From contig CM055111.1 of assembly GCA_029204225.1 (NCBI GenBank), positions 15,513,497 to 15,577,496 of the forward strand: a DNA stretch of 64,000 nt, read 5' to 3'. This document shows, in pieces, positions 60,701 through 64,000 of this stretch. Source of the DNA: Diphasiastrum complanatum (lineage: Eukaryota > Streptophyta > Lycopodiopsida > Lycopodiales > Lycopodiaceae). Position numbers and translations under genes: made by a program. Numbering within the stretch: the first letter of the stretch is position 1; the number at the start of each line of letters is the position of its first letter. The notes under the pieces were generated by a model. The model was not told the origin of the DNA and made no database searches. It worked only from the letters and a program-made list of their open reading frames with translations.

Positions 60701-63700
60701 TTCACCACACTCTCCATTTGTTTAACATGGCTTCTGTAAAGATGTGATCTTTGGAAATAACAAGACTAGACTCCATCTCATGTTGGAAGCTTTTCACGAA
60801 ACTAGATAATATGCTGTTGATTCAAGGACCCAGTGAACTGAAGCTTCATGCACGGTTCAGACTCTAACATGGTCAGCCAAACTCTTTTGGAGGACAACAG
60901 AGCCAATCACATCCAAACAAATTTAAACCCTATTCATGAAAACCATTCCTCAAAGTCATATGAACCACTTGCTCTACATTGCAACTGCATTCAAAACCAA
61001 GAACCATAAATGCCAGATTTTTAAAAATACTCACAGAAAGAATAAACTAGTAAACCTACCTAAAGGCTAAAACCACATTAAAAGGAAAATGGTTTGCCAA
61101 CAATGAAAATAACCTATATTGACAAATCTAAATGTAGATCATTTGAAAGACCTAAGCAATGCAAAACTTTAGAAAATTCCTTCTTGACTAAGTGAAAACT
61201 TAGAAGTAAATCAGCAATTCATAAAACCAGTACCTCATCTTTGATGTTCATTGTTTAAATGCTCAAAGATAGATATAAGCAACTGCTTAAGGGTAGATCA
61301 GGCATCATAATAGATTTAAAAGTACAACAGAACCAGAATCCTTGACTGGTCTTCTGATATTTCAAGTTCACACTAAAGAATCCAAGTGCTAAAAAATGAT
61401 GAATCATTCATCTCTTGCCAAAAAATAGCCTACTTGCTTCTGGCTTAGATATTCATATTTATGAATCCTTGTCAGGACATGCTGCATTGCATTAAAATGG
61501 TATAAAAATTGCAAATATTTTTGGCTATCCACTGTCTGGAACGTTCCAAAATGTGGTTGCAGCAGATCGCAATCCGGTGGTTGCAGCAGATCTGCTGCAA
61601 CCATGCTACGAACCAAGAACTCAAATAAGCTCCCAAAGCTAAACAGAGAGCTAGATAGAGAAAAGGAGAACATAGCAAAAAGAATAGACTGTGAAAAATG
61701 TCCACTATGGAATAACAGAAACAAGAATCTGACCATCATGACATTAAGATAGGCTGGCTTGGAATTGTACAAAATTAGACTAGTTGAAGGGGCATAAACA
61801 ACCTCAAAAAATAAGTGAACATAAAGCTGGCCACTACTTCGATGAAGATTCGTGAAGAAATTGAATGAACTCTAAAGTGAGAGGAAAATTTTGTGAGAGA
61901 TCGTATCTCTGAATTCACATATATAATGTAAGAGCTCATATGAATGTCCTCGGAAAAAGCTCAGGGAATATATAAATGCGATAAACAATTCAAAAATCCA
62001 TTTCAAACCCAACAGAAAGAAATCCTTAACCAACAAGTAATACTTATGGTATCCTTAGCATAAAAGCATAAGTTGCAATTTAATCAAACTTCCCAAAATG
62101 CTTCTAAACGGATCAGAATTTTGTAGCAACCATTAAATCATCATTGTAGAGAAGAAAAACACAATCAAAGCCTGTGTTATTGTTGGAAAAGTCTATAGTA
62201 GCTGGCTCCCGTGTGATGAAAGGATGTTATGCTCACCATCCCAAAAGACGGCAACTTCAATTTTGTGATTTATAAGAATCTGATTCGCAACCAGAAAGGG
62301 TTGGGTCCTCACCTTATTTTAGGAAAGAAGTTAATCCAATCTGATTATGAATAATAGATGTCAATACTGAAGTATGAAATTCTCCTCGACTTGAAACTGC
62401 AGTAACTTGAGTTTTAGACCTTCAATTGCCAAACCATAAAGTGCATTTGCAGCACTCTACCATAGGAAACACATTAGTATAAGAATCTACACAGATTCAT
62501 AAAAATACTGAAAATTTTGAAAGCCGTGAATGTGCACTTCCAGTGACTAGGACTTTGTAAATTGATTTGCTCAAAAAATTGCTTCTCCTTTAGCGATCTG
62601 ATGAAAGAAGCCAATGCAGCTAGCAATCTAGGACCTGACCACTGCAGAGAAAACTGGAGCCAATATTTGAAAACTCCATCTTTTGATCCACAAATGCAAA
62701 TTAAATTAAAGAGATAGTAGCGAGCTGTTGGAACTATGGAACCTATGGAAGGTTGCGTCCCTCTTGCTGCCTGTCCATGAAGATGCTCTGATACCAAGCT
62801 ATGTTCAAAATATCCTGATTCCCCACAGCGTTGAATACAAGGAGAACATTGAAAATGTAAATGATGAGTAAGAGTAACAAGATCAGTTTTTAATTGATGT
62901 GTATTCCCTTAGTTGGAAACAAGGTTGCAGTCCGCGTTCCGGGATTTCCCATTAGGGTTTCCCGGAACGCAATTTTTTTTTTTTTTTTTTGTATAGTTGC
63001 CAATATGGGTATCATGTGAAAGGATATCAAAAAAGCAATTGTTATGCAGATCTGTTGCTTGGTTTCAGATGGCTGCGGGCTACATTGATTAGAAATCTGG
63101 ACATCAGTAGATGGTTTAAGAAAACTGGCTGCATTTTCATATGGTTTCAGAAATTTGGACTGTGTAGTCTGCCGACTGTTTCGGGTGCGAAACACCAAAA
63201 AGTGTGTTTTCACTCAGGGAGTTGGAAGGCCAAATCATGAAGAGGTCTTACCGTCGGGGCCGGACCCCGCCGTTGGGGGCGTTGCCCCCCAAACCCCCCA
63301 CCGGGGGTCTACCGCCCCCCGAACCCCCTATTTCAGCTATTCCAAAAGAAGTATACAATTCCTGCCAATCTAAGGAAGGCTCCTTCTAACTCTTTCTATC
63401 ATTTTCTAACAGAAAACGGAATCAATAGATCTGCAAACCATTGGCATCAGAACACCATTTAAAACTGATTTAGTTAGTATTAAACTCAAAAACAAAAAAA
63501 AAATTTGGCCATTACTACTTTTTCCACAAAAAAAAAAAAAAAAAAAAAAATTGCAATCCAGGTTGCGGATCGCTAACGTTCCGGATCGCACGATCCGGAA
63601 CGTTTTTGCAGCGGATCGCGATCCGCTGCAACACAGGTTGGAAAGTTTAATGAGAAGATGAGCTTTGGTCATTCCTTTCCAGATGGAGTGACTGCATTCA

Positions 63701-64000
63701 ATTTTTGCTGTGCATCTGAAATCTGAGCAATTCTAAAAACCAATTTATTCAGGGTTTTTCTTGTGGATTAATCCGTTTCTGGCTCATTTTTAAAATTTCA
63801 TGGTTTATATCTACCCCTAAAGGCATCCCTTTGAATACCCTAAACCCCCAATTTTTTGTTCAAAATTTCAAATTTTCTAATTAAAAAACAGAATATACTA
63901 CGCCCATTCCGGAACATCATTCTGGAATCTATGAATTCACAACACTTTACACTGTAAAACTTTGGTTGATTTGAAGTTTCATTTTGTAAACCTAGTTTGT
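51725..64000 (+). CDS. FtsJ/RrmJ-type rRNA (ribose-2'-O)-methyltransferase, exons 1-3; gene continues beyond window
   Basis: Exons are 51725-51799 (MSAGAPDFFYKEAQRL to RSAFK|GTTTGT), 52050-52136 (LLEMQKKYGIIKPG, VLDLGCAPGAWLQ|GTACAT) and 57895-57957 (VACQNLGSYKQGGAIIGVDVK|GTGAGC). All are in phase 0. GCAPGAW is the SAM-binding motif I, and the Lys of SAFK matches the first Lys of the RrmJ K-D-K-E catalytic set. The protein would methylate a ribose in large-subunit rRNA; plant relatives are predicted to be organellar (MRM2-like), which is family knowledge. If exons 4-6 match those at 26327-27104, the product is 238 residues, close to the family length (E. coli RrmJ is 209). Intron 2 is 5.8 kb, and its first 0.9 kb lies outside the inverted repeat, which starts at 53048. 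Exons 4-6 should start near 65946, past the window. Confidence 0.9.
53048..64000 (-). repeat. Right arm of giant inverted repeat (runs off the window)
   Basis: Reverse complement of 29049-40002. It begins inside intron 2 of the FtsJ gene and includes exon 3. The small repeats of the left arm are all mirrored here: the CA tract (54.1 kb), GGACGCGTCC array (56.4-56.7 kb), 211-bp tandem repeat (60.0-60.4 kb), GCAGATCTGC palindrome (61.5-61.6 kb), TCCCGGAA hairpin (62.9 kb), G-run block (63.25-63.33 kb) and GGATCGCGATCC palindromes (63.53-63.63 kb). No separate gene is recognised in it. Confidence 0.97.

Noticed and set aside
29049-64000. Palindromic read artefact from a missed sequencing adapter
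   Set aside because: That artefact gives arms with almost no spacer. Here 13 kb of unique sequence separates the arms and a gene runs properly into one of them. Other assembly errors are not excluded.
1-64000. tRNA or rRNA genes
   Set aside because: No tRNA cloverleaf or rRNA core was recognised. The TGGTATCARAGC sites are retroelement primer-binding sites, not tRNAs.

Overview
The window looks like nuclear DNA of a land plant with a large, repeat-rich genome. The evidence is spliced genes with introns of several kb, many Ty1/copia remnants, a LINE fragment, plant-specific EXORDIUM-like sequence and (TTTAGGG)n-like repeats. The exact lineage cannot be read from the sequence; a gymnosperm, fern or lycophyte would fit the intron sizes.

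Layout. 1-1580 holds a minus-strand copia fossil cut by the window edge. 1.6-6.8 kb is mostly anonymous with small repeats, followed by a 399-bp tandem duplication (6827-7623). 7.6-14.9 kb holds four spliced gene models on alternating strands: a decayed DDE-type transposase, an acidic protein, a ULP1/SENP-type (C48) cysteine protease and a protein with a possible ubiquitin-like C-terminus. I read these as one degraded multi-gene DNA transposon of a poorly described type. 15-25 kb holds three copia fossils, two of them related and in opposite orientation. 40-51 kb (between the arms described below) holds a broken EXORDIUM-like gene, two plus-strand copia fossils and a LINE 3' fragment.

The dominant structure is a giant inverted repeat. 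29049-40002 and 53048-64000 are reverse complements (coordinates sum to 93050 over about 9.9 kb with no net indel), separated by 13,045 bp. The right arm runs off the window. The inner breakpoint lies inside an intron of a host FtsJ/RrmJ-type 2'-O-methyltransferase gene. Its exons 1-2 (51725-52136, plus strand) lie just outside the right arm. Exon 3 is in both arms (57895-57957 plus; 35093-35155 minus). Exons 4-6 are visible only on the left (26327-27104, minus). The right-hand copy is therefore probably the complete gene, continuing past the window, and the left copy is a 5'-truncated inverted duplicate.

Within and beside the arms lie several short loci, each built from one GC-rich word and its reverse complement (GTTCCGGAAC, CGAATC, GGATCGCGATCC, TCCCGGAA, GCAGATCTGC, GGACGCGTCC). 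Several touch long A or T runs. I know no standard repeat class for them, and they are the most unexplained small-scale signal here.
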